From: Methylomonas sp. AM2-LC | GTDB taxonomy: Bacteria; Pseudomonadota; Gammaproteobacteria; Methylococcales; Methylomonadaceae | NCBI RefSeq assembly: GCF_039904985.1 | Contig: NZ_CP157005.1 | Coordinates: 3,801,501 to 3,865,500 of the forward strand | Direction of reading: 5' to 3' | DNA: 64,000 bases | Shown here: positions 17,246 to 26,455 of the stretch, one piece after another | Numbering within the stretch: the stretch's first letter is position 1 | Layout: each line of letters begins with the position of its first letter | Made by a program: the position numbers and the translations under genes | Notes under the pieces: model-generated | Seen by the model: only the letters and a program-made list of their open reading frames with translations | What the model was told of the DNA's origin: nothing | Database searches by the model: none

Positions 17246-18442
17246 TTAGAATGATATTGTTACACTGGGACTGATATCTTCATCATAATCAATACCTTCG
17301 ACACCAAAGCCAAATAATTTTAAGAAATCAGCGTTGTAGGCATTGAAATCCGTTAACTCTAACAGCGTTTCTTCGGTTACCTGCGTCCAAATAGCTTCTA
17401 CGCGTGCCTGAACTTTAGTGTCGAGTTCTTTTTCATCAACCCGATAACGATTGGCACTGTCAATCCGCGGCGTATTGCTATACAAGCACTCGCTATACAG
17501 ACGTTGAATCTGCTCAATGCAATGCTCATTTGTGCCATCTTCTTTCATGATTTTAATCAGAATTGACAGATATAAGGGCATTAAAGGAATGGCTGAACTG
17601 GCCTGTGTCACCAAGGCTTTTAATACAGCAACATTGGCTTGACCTTTTAAATTTTGTAATTTGCTGGCAATAACTCTGGCCGCGCGATCCAAATCTTCTT
17701 TGGCTTTACCAATAGTTGCCTGACCATAGATAGGCCAGGTTAATTTGTCGCCTAAATAGGTATAGGCGACTGTTTTTACACCGTCAGCTAATACATCGGA
17801 GGCTTTTAAAGCGTCTATCCACAACTCCCAGTCTTCACCCCCCATAACCTTGACTGTATCGGCAATTTCTTCCTCAGTGGCAGGCAATAAGGTAATTTCA
17901 TTCAACTTCAGTTTATCGGTATTTAGATTTTTTGAGGTATATGCCTCACCAATGGGTTTAAGCACCGAAGAATAGACTTTACCCGTCATAGGATCGGTAC
18001 GGCGAGGCGAAGCCAAACTGTAGACTATCAAATCGATTTTACCCAGATCAGCTTTAATTTTTTCAATCACCTGATTTTTTATGTCAGTGGAAAATGCATC
18101 ACCATTCAGGGTATGTGCATATAATTCTGCTTGCGCAGCTGCTTCATGAAAAGCAACGGTATTGTAATAACCAGCTGAGGCGGTTTTTTCTGAAGGTGGC
18201 TGTTCAAAGCAAACACCCAAGGTTTTGGAACCATAGCCAAATGCCGCGCTTATTCTGGATGCCAAGCCGTATCCTGTGGAACAACCTATTACCAATACGT
18301 TTTTAGGCAGAGTATTATTGGCAGCTTCTTCCTGTTTTAACGTTGCTTTAATATAAGCGATTTGCTCGTTTACATTGGCTTTGCAACCAACAGGATGGGC
18401 ATTTGTGCAAATAAAGCCGCGAACTTTTGGCTTAATAATCAT
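17246..18442 (-). CDS. fabV: trans-2-enoyl-ACP reductase FabV
   Basis: NADH-dependent enoyl-ACP reductase that completes each elongation round of fatty-acid synthesis and is intrinsically resistant to triclosan. At 398 residues it is full length. It begins MIIKPKVRGFICTNAHPVG, typical of FabV, has the nucleotide-binding stretch VLVIGCSTGYGLASRI (residues about 49-64) and the Y-x8-K catalytic pair in the segment LTWPIY followed by GQATIGKAK. Monocistronic: upstream gap about 500 bp, downstream hairpin terminator. No fabI is visible in the window. Confidence 0.96.
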   Translation of the reverse strand: MIIKPKVRGFICTNAHPVGCKANVNEQIAYIKATLKQEEAANNTLPKNVLVIGCSTGYGLASRISAAFGYGSKTLGVCFEQPPSEKTASAGYYNTVAFHEAAAQAELYAHTLNGDAFSTDIKNQVIEKIKADLGKIDLIVYSLASPRRTDPMTGKVYSSVLKPIGEAYTSKNLNTDKLKLNEITLLPATEEEIADTVKVMGGEDWELWIDALKASDVLADGVKTVAYTYLGDKLTWPIYGQATIGKAKEDLDRAARVIASKLQNLKGQANVAVLKALVTQASSAIPLMPLYLSILIKIMKEDGTNEHCIEQIQRLYSECLYSNTPRIDSANRYRVDEKELDTKVQARVEAIWTQVTEETLLELTDFNAYNADFLKLFGFGVEGIDYDEDISPSVTISF

Positions 18443-18674
18443 AGATTAACCTTATATAGAATGTGATCGAAAGCGTTTGATTATGCAATCAAACCGAATG
18501 TTCAAATCCTATTATACACCAATGAAATAAATCGAATTTTGGCTAAATTGCTGTTAAGTATTTCTGAAAAAACGCTATGTCTGATGAGTCTGTATTATGC
18601 TGGAAGAGATTACTAAAAATTTACTGCAATCATTACCCCTAGCGTTTGCAATAATTTAGTGCATCACTGAACAC

Positions 18675-18719
18675 CCTGCTATTGAGAACGCCGTATCGGA
18701 TGCTCAATACAATAGCAGG
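18675..18719 (-). terminator. hairpin after the exported-protein gene, in a 302-bp gap
   Basis: CCTGCTATTG (18675-18684) pairs with CAATAGCAGG (18710-18719); an alternative inner pairing TATTGAG/CTCAATA overlaps it. It lies 25 bp past the stop of the exported-protein gene. The rest of the 18443-18744 gap holds the fabV promoter region and no visible gene. Confidence 0.5.
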
Positions 18720-18744
18720 TCGATACTTGCTAAATGACTAAGGT

Positions 18745-19233
18745 TTATGGCAATGTCAGCGTATCGGATTCTAACCAGTTTATGGTCAGGTCTAAAATGC
18801 CAGTACTCACATAATTACCGCTTGCATTTGCACCTTTTATCCAGCTGTATTGGCTGGATGCCGCAGAAACGCTACCTTGAAAATTACCACTGGAATAATC
18901 ATGCGCGCCTTCCAGGGTAATATTTCTTGGTGCCGAGCCTTTCAGTTGAGCATCATCCAAAAACACAGTAATGGTTTCGGCAGCCGCGTTAAGCACCGCG
19001 CCACCTTTAGTAGTTACTCTATTAGTGGCTTGATAATAACCAACTTGCGTTGTACCTTGAAATACTTGTCCAGCATCATATTGCCATAAGCCAGCCGCAT
19101 CATTCACATTTTGTAGCGTATTTCTTTTGAGTACTAGAGTAGTTGAACCCGCCATGGACTCCATACTCCATAACAGCGGAACCAAAACTGCCATAGTCAG
19201 AAAGCCTTTTTTAATTTGATTATTTAAGTTCAT
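18745..19233 (-). CDS. exported beta-rich protein of unknown function
   Basis: 162 residues from the ATG at 19233, chosen for a GGAG site 7 bases upstream (an ATG at 19266 would place 11 residues before the signal peptide). Residues 1-28 are a signal peptide ending SMAGS. The mature part alternates short beta-strands rich in T, N and G (for example TLEGAHDYSSGNFQGSVSAA) and contains no cysteine. The pattern faintly recalls dirigent or allene-oxide-cyclase-like barrels, but I cannot support that as an assignment. It stands alone between fabV and a gene-poor stretch. Confidence 0.7.
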   Translation of the reverse strand: MNLNNQIKKGFLTMAVLVPLLWSMESMAGSTTLVLKRNTLQNVNDAAGLWQYDAGQVFQGTTQVGYYQATNRVTTKGGAVLNAAAETITVFLDDAQLKGSAPRNITLEGAHDYSSGNFQGSVSAASSQYSWIKGANASGNYVSTGILDLTINWLESDTLTLP

Positions 19234-19953
19234 TATATATCTCCAAAAAGTGAACAAATTTGTCATTATTGTTTATAGGTGGTTTGATAGTTACGTAGCT
19301 ATTAAATATTCTTCGACATATTTAATTGAGAGACGTAACAATCACTTCCATACTGATTGATAAAGCGTGGCGAAAAAAATGGAACAGCCTTGAAAAAGTT
19401 ATAAGGTCTGTTAATTTTTAACGCATAATTAATATAAATTAATAACAAATCGAATACCGTTAACTATCCAACGATCAAACTGTGTTATTAATCACTTGTT
19501 TTTGAGAGAGTTACAGAGGGCTTAGGGCGCATTAAATGCGCGTAGAGATTAATGAGCATTGGTTTTTATCGTTCAATAGAAAAAAGAGTCGTGTTGAATT
19601 AATACCGGTATAGAGCCAAAGGAATGCCTAATGCACAACATTAATTCTATTTACGGATTCAAATGAAACATTTTTGATGATAGAATCAGGTGAAACAGAA
19701 AAAAAGCTTATCAGTGTCGTTAGAGACCGAAAGAAAAATATCTGGGCTCCTGATAACTGGGTTAATTATCCCAATCAAAATAGTTGTGTATCTCAAAACG
19801 GGTTTGTTGCCGGCTATGTATCATTGATGGACTACATATTTTCTGTTCGCCATCTACGGCTATTTCAAGGCAATCTTATATCAAATTGCTGGCTGCTACG
19901 ATACGTTGCTTATGAAAGTGTCCGGTATTACTTGATCATAACGAGGAACCGAA
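19234..19953. other. 720-bp gene-free stretch
   Basis: AT-rich, with no open frame I would support. It contains a short palindrome GCGCATTAAATGCGC at 19527-19541 (7-1-7). The only longer frame (19674-20027) overlaps the lipase gene and has no protein-like features. The spacing and the pglX-like remnant on the other side of the lipase gene suggest a past integration or deletion region. Confidence 0.5.
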
Positions 19954-21138
19954 ATGAAATATCGATTTTTACCTTTACTCATTACACTGTTGTTAGGTTT
20001 ATTTGCATCTGTTGCGAACGCGGATGACAAATTAGAAGTATCAACAGCTTACCGGATGGCCGAAGCTGCGAAGTGTAGTTATTACACTGAAGGATTTTTG
20101 AAAACAGAGATGAGTGTCATCAAGTGTCTTCAAAATGCTACAAATTCGCAAGAACTTTCAAGAGTAACCGACAAGGATATTTATAGCTGGACTGAGGATA
20201 AGGACGGTTACATCCTTGTCAGCACTCAAAACGAAGTCATACTTGCCATGCGCGGCACCTTACCGCCGATACCCCATGATGGAGCGGATTTCATAACCAT
20301 CAAGGATTGGCTAAACGACTTTTCTGCCTTGCCGGATAATGATGGTTTCCATCGCGGATTCATCCAGTCTTGGAATCACATCAAGACGAATTTAGAACAA
20401 GAAAAGGCCAAATCGTTTTTGGAGAATGCTTTTAAGGAAAACACCAATAAAAAATTCATGGTGACCGGACATAGTAAGGCTGGAGCTTTGGCAATCATTG
20501 CAGCGATTAAGATGTCCAAAAGTCAAGGATGGACCATGCGGGAACCTGATGGAGTTTATTCCTTCGAGGGCGCACGACCTCTTACGGCAAAAGGCGCAAA
20601 ACCTTATGTAGGGAAACTTTCAAAGTTATATCGTATAGAGTACAAAAACGATATTGTTCCCTTGGTGCCACCCGGAGCTTGGTTGAAAAGCAAAGAAAAT
20701 AAAATCCCACCCATTTTAGCCAACGTCTTTTCTGGCGTTAAGGATGATGCTTATGATTCCTTGGGACTGGGAACGTTATATTATATCGATAATGATAATA
20801 ATATAACTATCGTCAAAGATGAGCATGCGATTCTCGCTTCTCGTATTCAAAATATTGCAAGCGTCTATACTAACGCTTTATCTCCAACTGAAGCATTCAG
20901 AGCTGTGGTTGCCAAACAGTTACCAATGTGTTTACCAGTGGAGAATAATCATACCGCCCATATCGACTATCTTCAGCTCAAAGTCGAAGGCAAAGATCTA
21001 GATTCGGGCGCTTTCGTTGCATCCAGTTGGGACAAATATTGTAATCTGGATACGCTTTCCGGAGCTGTGGTAAAAGATGCCATGCAAAAACTAGGCGATT
21101 TGTGCGTTGGTCCTTGCGATTTTCTTCGCAATTTCTAG
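19954..21138 (+). CDS. secreted lipase-like (class 3) alpha/beta hydrolase
   Basis: 394 residues with a signal peptide (1-23, ending SVANA). The nucleophile elbow GHSKAGA (172-178, Ser174) fits the class-3 lipase fold, and the remaining triad candidates are Asp233 in KNDIVPLVPP and His291 in DEHAI. An oxyanion-type AMRGT stretch (98-102) precedes a DWLNDF segment typical of the family. The C-terminal 70 residues carry cysteines (CNLD, LCVGPC) that may form disulphides. The substrate is not known. Composition is plainer and AT-richer than its neighbours and it is flanked by gene-poor DNA, so lateral transfer is plausible. Confidence 0.75.
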   Translation: MKYRFLPLLITLLLGLFASVANADDKLEVSTAYRMAEAAKCSYYTEGFLKTEMSVIKCLQNATNSQELSRVTDKDIYSWTEDKDGYILVSTQNEVILAMRGTLPPIPHDGADFITIKDWLNDFSALPDNDGFHRGFIQSWNHIKTNLEQEKAKSFLENAFKENTNKKFMVTGHSKAGALAIIAAIKMSKSQGWTMREPDGVYSFEGARPLTAKGAKPYVGKLSKLYRIEYKNDIVPLVPPGAWLKSKENKIPPILANVFSGVKDDAYDSLGLGTLYYIDNDNNITIVKDEHAILASRIQNIASVYTNALSPTEAFRAVVAKQLPMCLPVENNHTAHIDYLQLKVEGKDLDSGAFVASSWDKYCNLDTLSGAVVKDAMQKLGDLCVGPCDFLRNF

Positions 21139-21250
21139 CCAGAGCGGCTTTTTTTGAGCTACATTGCCAATTGCATTCCCTTCACAGCATTGTCAACAAT
21201 ATTTACCCAGTAGCACAGGGCCGGATTTTACACCTAAAGGATTACCCTCT

Positions 21251-21355
21251 ATGAACAAAGCCAACCTGAAAAGCTAAGCTTCGCAAGTACGTAAAGATTT
21301 TATTGCCGCCATTACGGCAAATAATAGGCGCAAGTATTGCCGACATCAAATCTTC
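21251..21355 (+). pseudogene. decayed start of a PglX-like (BREX) methyltransferase gene
   Basis: After an AAAGGA site, ATG at 21251 reads MNKANLKS, stop, then ASQVRKDFIAAITA; a +1 shift then gives IIGASIADIKSS. Taken together these resemble the opening of BREX-type PglX methyltransferases (NLK-x-YAPQAR-x-DFIAA-x-TARA, then a LGIS-x-x-DIK-like run). The frame is broken by an in-frame TAA at 21275 and a frameshift near 21320, and nothing else of the 1,100-1,200-residue protein follows. I read it as a remnant; the match is from memory of the family and short. Confidence 0.4.
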
Positions 21356-21426
21356 ACGAACGTATTCTCGGAGTCTTCAGCCACAACCCCTGCAAGAAAA
21401 GCCCGGTAGCTAACTATTACGTTAAT

Positions 21427-22923
21427 TTAACGCAACCGCCCCGCATCCCCTACCGCTACTGTCGGCAACTGCCAACTCCCCCCCAAACTTTTATATACCG
21501 CTATCAAATTTAAAGCAGTTTGTGCTTTGGCAACCATTAGCTGATTGCGACTAGCGTTGTAGGTTCGCTCTGCATCCAGCACATCCAGATAGGAGGTTAG
21601 TCCTTGTTGGTAACGTTCATCGGCAATAGTAAAGACATGCTGGTCTGCCGCAACGGCTTTGTCCTGAGCCTGAAAATATTTCTCCTGTTCAGTATAGGCT
21701 GTGTAACTGCGCTCTACATCGGCAAGCGCACTGAGTATACTTTTCTGATAGTTTGCCAACACTTCTTGTTGTTTGGCGTCTGCGGCATCCAGATTGGCTG
21801 CCAAAACGCCATAACTTAAAATAGGCCATAACACACTCGCCCCCATTCCCCACGACTTGCTACTAACATTCAGTAAATTACCGGCATTGGTATTAAATAA
21901 GCCAATAAAACCGGATAGAGACACATCGGGGAAAAATTTGGCTACCGCAACACCTTGTTGCGCAGTGGCAGATGCCAGCTTGCGTTCGGCAATGCGTATA
22001 TCCGGACGCTTGGCGATAACTTTTGCGGGTGCCTCCAGTATTAGCTGCTTATCGCTCATCGGCACCGCTATTGGTGTAGCCGTACTATTCAGCAAGGCTT
22101 GGGTCGCCCCTGGTTTTTCTCCCAACAACACATCCATGCCATAATTTGTTTGCGCCAGCAAATTACTGAAATAAGCAATTTGTGCGCGATCATGTTCCTG
22201 CTGACTTTCTGCGCGTGTGGTGTCAATGCCTGGTGCCTCCCCTATTTTTACACGTTCTTGCATCAGCGCAGTAGTTTTCTGATCGGCCGCGTAAGTAGAT
22301 TGGGCAATGTCTAATTGTGCTTGATATAGACGGATATCAATATAGTTACGCGCCACCTCAGCCAGTGTGCTAATTAAAATATCTTCATGCGAAATGGCAG
22401 AGGCTTCCAACTCTGCTTGCGCAGACTCTAACTGGCGACGATGCCCACCAAATAAATCCAGCTCCCAACTGGCATCAAAACCGGTTTTAAAAATATTGAA
22501 CGGCTGTTTTACCAGTGTAGATATAGCCGTAGGTCCGCCACCACCACTGGGGAAACCCAATTGATTTGCCTGACGATTAGCGCTGCCCATTAAGTCACCC
22601 GTGGGTAGTAGCGCAGCAAAAGCAGAAGCACGGGCGGCACGCTCTTCGCTAATGCGTGTTTCGGCTATTTTAAGATCTGGATTACTGTGCAGGGCTTTTT
22701 CTATTAGCTGGTCCAACAGGGCATCATTAAAACTGTGCCACCAGTTTACTTCTAAATTGGCCTTTGTCGCTTGTGGGTTGTCTGCTGATAGCCATTGTTC
22801 AGGTACATTGGCTTTGGGCGGTTGATAATCTGGCCCAACCATACATCCATCCAGCATTAGCACCAGTAGAATTAGTAACGGGAGTCGAACTCCAGACAAG
22901 TTATTAGCATTGTTAGTCATCAC
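21427..22923 (-). CDS. outer-membrane efflux lipoprotein, NodT/OprM family
   Basis: Outer-membrane channel of a tripartite efflux pump, 498 residues. Lipobox LMLDGC with the lipidated cysteine at 27, then the family opening MVGPDYQPP. Two long helical-repeat halves typical of TolC-like proteins follow (first near SEERAARASAFAALLPTGDL, second near AERKLASATAQQGVAVAKFFPD). The gene ends the tetR-emrA-emrB-nodT operon; its start is 6 bp after emrB. It probably completes the EmrAB-type pump so that drugs are exported across both membranes. Confidence 0.93.
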   Translation of the reverse strand: MMTNNANNLSGVRLPLLILLVLMLDGCMVGPDYQPPKANVPEQWLSADNPQATKANLEVNWWHSFNDALLDQLIEKALHSNPDLKIAETRISEERAARASAFAALLPTGDLMGSANRQANQLGFPSGGGGPTAISTLVKQPFNIFKTGFDASWELDLFGGHRRQLESAQAELEASAISHEDILISTLAEVARNYIDIRLYQAQLDIAQSTYAADQKTTALMQERVKIGEAPGIDTTRAESQQEHDRAQIAYFSNLLAQTNYGMDVLLGEKPGATQALLNSTATPIAVPMSDKQLILEAPAKVIAKRPDIRIAERKLASATAQQGVAVAKFFPDVSLSGFIGLFNTNAGNLLNVSSKSWGMGASVLWPILSYGVLAANLDAADAKQQEVLANYQKSILSALADVERSYTAYTEQEKYFQAQDKAVAADQHVFTIADERYQQGLTSYLDVLDAERTYNASRNQLMVAKAQTALNLIAVYKSLGGSWQLPTVAVGDAGRLR

Positions 22924-22929
22924 TCTCTC

Positions 22930-24504
22930 CTAATGTGCAGGTGTACTGTCTTGAGATAAGGGCTTGCCAGAACGTTGCCTGGGCATTAGAAAGGCCAGTA
23001 AGGCCAAAATCAGTGTAATTGTAGACAGCAAACGGAAAGCATCGCTATACGCCAGTATGGCTGATTGGCTTAATAACTCTTGATATAATTTGTTCATAGC
23101 TGATAAACCGGCCTGTAAGCGACTACTACCCATAGCCATAATATTCGCCGTGTAGTGTGCCAGCAGAGTTTGATAGGCGGGTTGCGTAGGTATGAAATGT
23201 TCAGTCAGGATATTTTGATGAATTTGTTCATGTCTGGACACATAACTGGACAAAATTGAGATACCCACACTGCCACCCAAATTACGCAGTAAAGCATACA
23301 GAGCCGAGGCTTTATTGCCTTTTTCGGGGGAAATATCAGAAAATGCCATGGTGCTACTGGGAATGAACAAAAATGGCAAGCCAATCACTTGCACAACGCG
23401 CATCAGCACAAAGTGGTTATAATCGCTCTGTGGGGTAACAAAACTGGTTAACCACATGCCTATGCTCACCGCCAGCATACCAAAAGCAATCAAATAGCGG
23501 GCCTGAAACTTATTCACCAATTTACCCACTAACGGCATCAAAAACACCAATACCAAACCACCCGGTGACAAAACCAGCCCGGCCAGTGTTGCATCGTAAC
23601 CATATTGGGATTGCACCATGAGTGGTAATAAAGCACTTGAGCCATACAGAGTAAAGCCGATAAAAAACACCATTAAACTAGCCATACCGAAACTGCGATT
23701 GGCCAGCAATCGAATATCAATTATCGGATCCTTTTGCCGTAACAACCAGGCAACTGCAGCAGACAGCGAAATAATGCTGATTGCGGTAAAGGCCTGGATA
23801 AAATGACTGTCGAACCAATCTTCTTCCTGACCTTTATCCATAACTATCTGTAAGGCACCCAAGCCAAGTACCACCAGACTAAGCCCAATGTAATCAATTG
23901 AAATAAGTCCAGTGGCTTTGGCATGTGGTGGGTCTTGCACCAAACGTTTAACTAGTATAAAAGCCAGAATACCGACCGGAACATTCATAAAAAAAATCCA
24001 GCGCCAATTAAAACTATCCGTAATAAACCCACCTAAGGTGGGCCCCAATATCGGCGCAACGATCATGGTTAAACCCGTAATACCAAACGCTGTACCGCGT
24101 TTTTCGGGCGGAAACGCATCCATAACAATGGACATTTGTATCGGTTGCAAGCCACCACCCGCCAGACCTTGTAATAATCGAAACACGATGATCATACCCA
24201 TCGAAGTGGATACACCGCATGCAAAAGAGGTGAGGGTAAAACCAACAATGCTCAGCATAAAATAATTCTTACGGCCTAAAACACCCGCCAGCCAGCCTGA
24301 CAAAGGTAGTACTATGCCATTTGCGACCAGATAAGAGGTCAATACCCAAGTACTTTCATCCTGACTGGCTGCGAACGAACCACCTATATGTGATAAAGCC
24401 ACATTGACGATAGTAGTATCGAGTACTTCCATAAAAGCGGCAAGACTCACCACCACGGCAATCAGGTAAGGATTGGGAACAGGCTTATTAGTAGGCAGTG
24501 TCAT
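22930..24504 (-). CDS. emrB: EmrB/QacA-type MFS multidrug exporter
   Basis: 524 residues with about 14 transmembrane helices, the DHA2 family. Motifs: AAFMEVLDTTIVNVALSHIG in helix 1, the motif-A loop GWLAGVLGRKN, the motif-C region VAPILGPTLGGFI and the conserved NWRWIFFMNVPVG. It works as the inner-membrane proton-drug antiporter with EmrA and the outer-membrane channel. The genes are 5-6 bp apart (emrA stop 24510, nodT start 22923), a tight operon. Confidence 0.94.
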   Translation of the reverse strand: MTLPTNKPVPNPYLIAVVVSLAAFMEVLDTTIVNVALSHIGGSFAASQDESTWVLTSYLVANGIVLPLSGWLAGVLGRKNYFMLSIVGFTLTSFACGVSTSMGMIIVFRLLQGLAGGGLQPIQMSIVMDAFPPEKRGTAFGITGLTMIVAPILGPTLGGFITDSFNWRWIFFMNVPVGILAFILVKRLVQDPPHAKATGLISIDYIGLSLVVLGLGALQIVMDKGQEEDWFDSHFIQAFTAISIISLSAAVAWLLRQKDPIIDIRLLANRSFGMASLMVFFIGFTLYGSSALLPLMVQSQYGYDATLAGLVLSPGGLVLVFLMPLVGKLVNKFQARYLIAFGMLAVSIGMWLTSFVTPQSDYNHFVLMRVVQVIGLPFLFIPSSTMAFSDISPEKGNKASALYALLRNLGGSVGISILSSYVSRHEQIHQNILTEHFIPTQPAYQTLLAHYTANIMAMGSSRLQAGLSAMNKLYQELLSQSAILAYSDAFRLLSTITLILALLAFLMPRQRSGKPLSQDSTPAH

Positions 24505-24509
24505 AAATT

Positions 24510-25550
24510 CTAGTGAGTGCTGGTATCGACTGTAGGTTCAACTGACATGCCTGGCCCCAAGGCCAACTCAGCATCAGGCAAGTCATCAAACACAATTTTT
24601 ACGGGCACACGCTGAACTATTTTCACAAAATTGCCCGTTGCATTCTGTGGTGGAAAAGCCGAAAAAAAGGCTCCGCTACCGGCCTGAATGCTATCAACCC
24701 TGCCCTGAAAATGATTATTTGGATAGGCGTCCACCTTAATTTCCACAGATTGCCCCGCATGCATATGCTCTAACTGTGTTTCTTTGAAGTTGGCAATAAC
24801 CCAAAGTTCTGTGCTAACCAAGTTGCTTAACTGCTGGCCAGGCTGTACGTAATTTCCGCGTTCTACGCCACGATTGGTGATTCGGCCATCCATAGGTGCA
24901 GTGAGCCGGGTATTGCTTAAATCGTTTTCGGCCTGGGCTAAATCGGCTTGTGCTTGTTTATATTGTGCATTTAATTGATTACTTGTGGCTTTGGCTGCAG
25001 CCATGGTTTTTGGTGCAATATCTGCGCTACGCAGTTTAGCCTGCGCCTCATAATAGGCTGATTTTGCAGAAGTCTCGGCGGCAATAGCCTGATCCAGCTG
25101 CCCTTGGCTTCGTGCTTCGTTACTTAATTGCTGCATACGGTTAAGATCTTTTACAGCTTTGTCCCATAACGCTTTAGTAGAATCAACTTGTGCTTGTGCA
25201 GCATCACGATTGGAAGGCGCGGAAATATTAGTGGATTCCATATTATTTTGTGAAGCCAATGCGGCTGCCCGCGCAGCTTCAAAAGTCGCTCTGGCCTTAT
25301 CTCGGCGGATAATATAATCAGTGTCGTCTATTTCCAGCAACACATCACCCGCTTTGACTAACTGGTTATCATTAACATACAAGGCTTTAACATAACCGGA
25401 AACTTTAGGACTCAGTGTGACGGTACGTCCGCCAATAGTAGCATCATCGGTAGATTGTTCTGCGCGATGCAAGTATTCATAAACCCCACCCGCTATTCCT
25501 AAAATAATCAGTACACTGATCAATACCAGTTTAGACGCATTTGTTTTCAT
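24510..25550 (-). CDS. emrA: EmrA/HlyD-type membrane fusion protein
   Basis: 346 residues: one N-terminal membrane anchor (about 8-27), a lipoyl-like half (VSGYVKALYVNDNQLVKAGDVLLEIDD), a long coiled coil (about 85-215) and the returning lipoyl/beta-barrel half (TAPMDGRITNRGVERGNYVQPG). It bridges EmrB and the outer-membrane lipoprotein. Its start overlaps the tetR stop by 4 bp (25547-25550), coupling pump and regulator synthesis. Confidence 0.94.
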   Translation of the reverse strand: MKTNASKLVLISVLIILGIAGGVYEYLHRAEQSTDDATIGGRTVTLSPKVSGYVKALYVNDNQLVKAGDVLLEIDDTDYIIRRDKARATFEAARAAALASQNNMESTNISAPSNRDAAQAQVDSTKALWDKAVKDLNRMQQLSNEARSQGQLDQAIAAETSAKSAYYEAQAKLRSADIAPKTMAAAKATSNQLNAQYKQAQADLAQAENDLSNTRLTAPMDGRITNRGVERGNYVQPGQQLSNLVSTELWVIANFKETQLEHMHAGQSVEIKVDAYPNNHFQGRVDSIQAGSGAFFSAFPPQNATGNFVKIVQRVPVKIVFDDLPDAELALGPGMSVEPTVDTSTH

Positions 25551-26215
25551 ACTAAACCTGCTACATTCTTTGTTTGATAACCCGCCAAAAACAGCCTTAC
25601 ACAGGCCTGTACATGCGTATCCAGTTCTTGAGTAGTCAGTTTTTCTGTCAGGGACAACATGGTTTTAACATGTAGCTCACCCTTCAGCAGGCTAAAAAAT
25701 TGCTCAGTCGCCAATGGAATATCTGCCACTTGCAGCTGGCCCTGATGCGCCCAATCCTTTAATAGCTCACCAAACGCGGCTTTAACGCGCTGAGGGGCTG
25801 CTTCATAAAATATTTTAACTATGTCGGGATGATGCGTGGCTTCAGCATGCAAAATACGTAGCAAACGAATAGAGTCAGAATCGAACACCAAAGTGACCAA
25901 CATATTCCCTAACTGTAACAAGCCCTCTGCAACTGGCAGTTTCGCGTATTGATTAAAAGTTGCGGGTGCCAATTGACGATCACAACGTTGCTGAATACTT
26001 TCTTTAAATAAATCAGCTTTATTGGCAAAGTGACTATAGATGGTCAATTTCGAGACATCTGCCGATTTTGCAACCGCGGCCATACTGGTTAGCTCATAAC
26101 CTTTTTCTACAAAATGTATTGCCGCCGCCACTAATATCTGCTCTCGTTTTTCATTACTTTTAGGCCGACCGGATCTAGAACGGGCTTTTTCGGGAACAAG
26201 GTCTTTTACACTCAT
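25547..26215 (-). CDS. TetR-family regulator of the efflux operon
   Basis: 222 residues. The N-terminal helix-turn-helix is clear: EQILVAAAIHFVEKGYELTSMAAVAKSADVSK pattern with TIYSHFANKADLF (residues about 24-68), then an all-helical ligand-binding domain. It heads the efflux operon and overlaps emrA by 4 bp, so it is most likely an autorepressor relieved by the pumped drug. A 25-bp imperfect palindrome lies 15 bp upstream. Divergent from pgk. Confidence 0.93.
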   Translation of the reverse strand: MSVKDLVPEKARSRSGRPKSNEKREQILVAAAIHFVEKGYELTSMAAVAKSADVSKLTIYSHFANKADLFKESIQQRCDRQLAPATFNQYAKLPVAEGLLQLGNMLVTLVFDSDSIRLLRILHAEATHHPDIVKIFYEAAPQRVKAAFGELLKDWAHQGQLQVADIPLATEQFFSLLKGELHVKTMLSLTEKLTTQELDTHVQACVRLFLAGYQTKNVAGLV

Positions 26216-26229
26216 ATACTATACCGTCT

Positions 26230-26254
26230 GGTTCAATATTTAAATTACTGTACC
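26230..26254. promoter_or_regulatory. candidate TetR operator
   Basis: Imperfect 25-bp palindrome running from GGTTCAATATTT to its partner ending TACTGTACC (9 of 12 arm pairs). It sits 15 bp before the tetR start, where a repressor would block the efflux operon promoter. Assignment is by symmetry and position. Confidence 0.45.
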
Positions 26255-26420
26255 ACGCAGTTTAATAAATGCAAGAACAATTTGATAATGACTCATCCTA
26301 TGGGTAAGCTACTCAGCTTTAAAAGTCAAAATTGCCAGCAATTTAGCGCCTTTAAAATACAGAGAGATTGCTGACTAATTTTCAAAGCATACTAATCAAC
26401 TCAGCAAGGAAAATACCCCT

Positions 26421-26426
26421 TATAAT
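26421..26426 (+). promoter_or_regulatory. pgk promoter -10 element
   Basis: Perfect TATAAT 30 bp before the pgk ATG, followed by an AGGAG ribosome-binding site at 26446-26450. No good -35 hexamer is seen at the expected spacing, so activation or an extended -10 mechanism is possible. Confidence 0.5.
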
Positions 26427-26455
26427 GAGCGCACTTTTCAATCACAGGAGAATTT

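Noticed and set aside
19674..20027. 117-residue open frame before the lipase gene
   Set aside because: It overlaps the lipase start in another frame, has no ribosome-binding site and no protein-like pattern.
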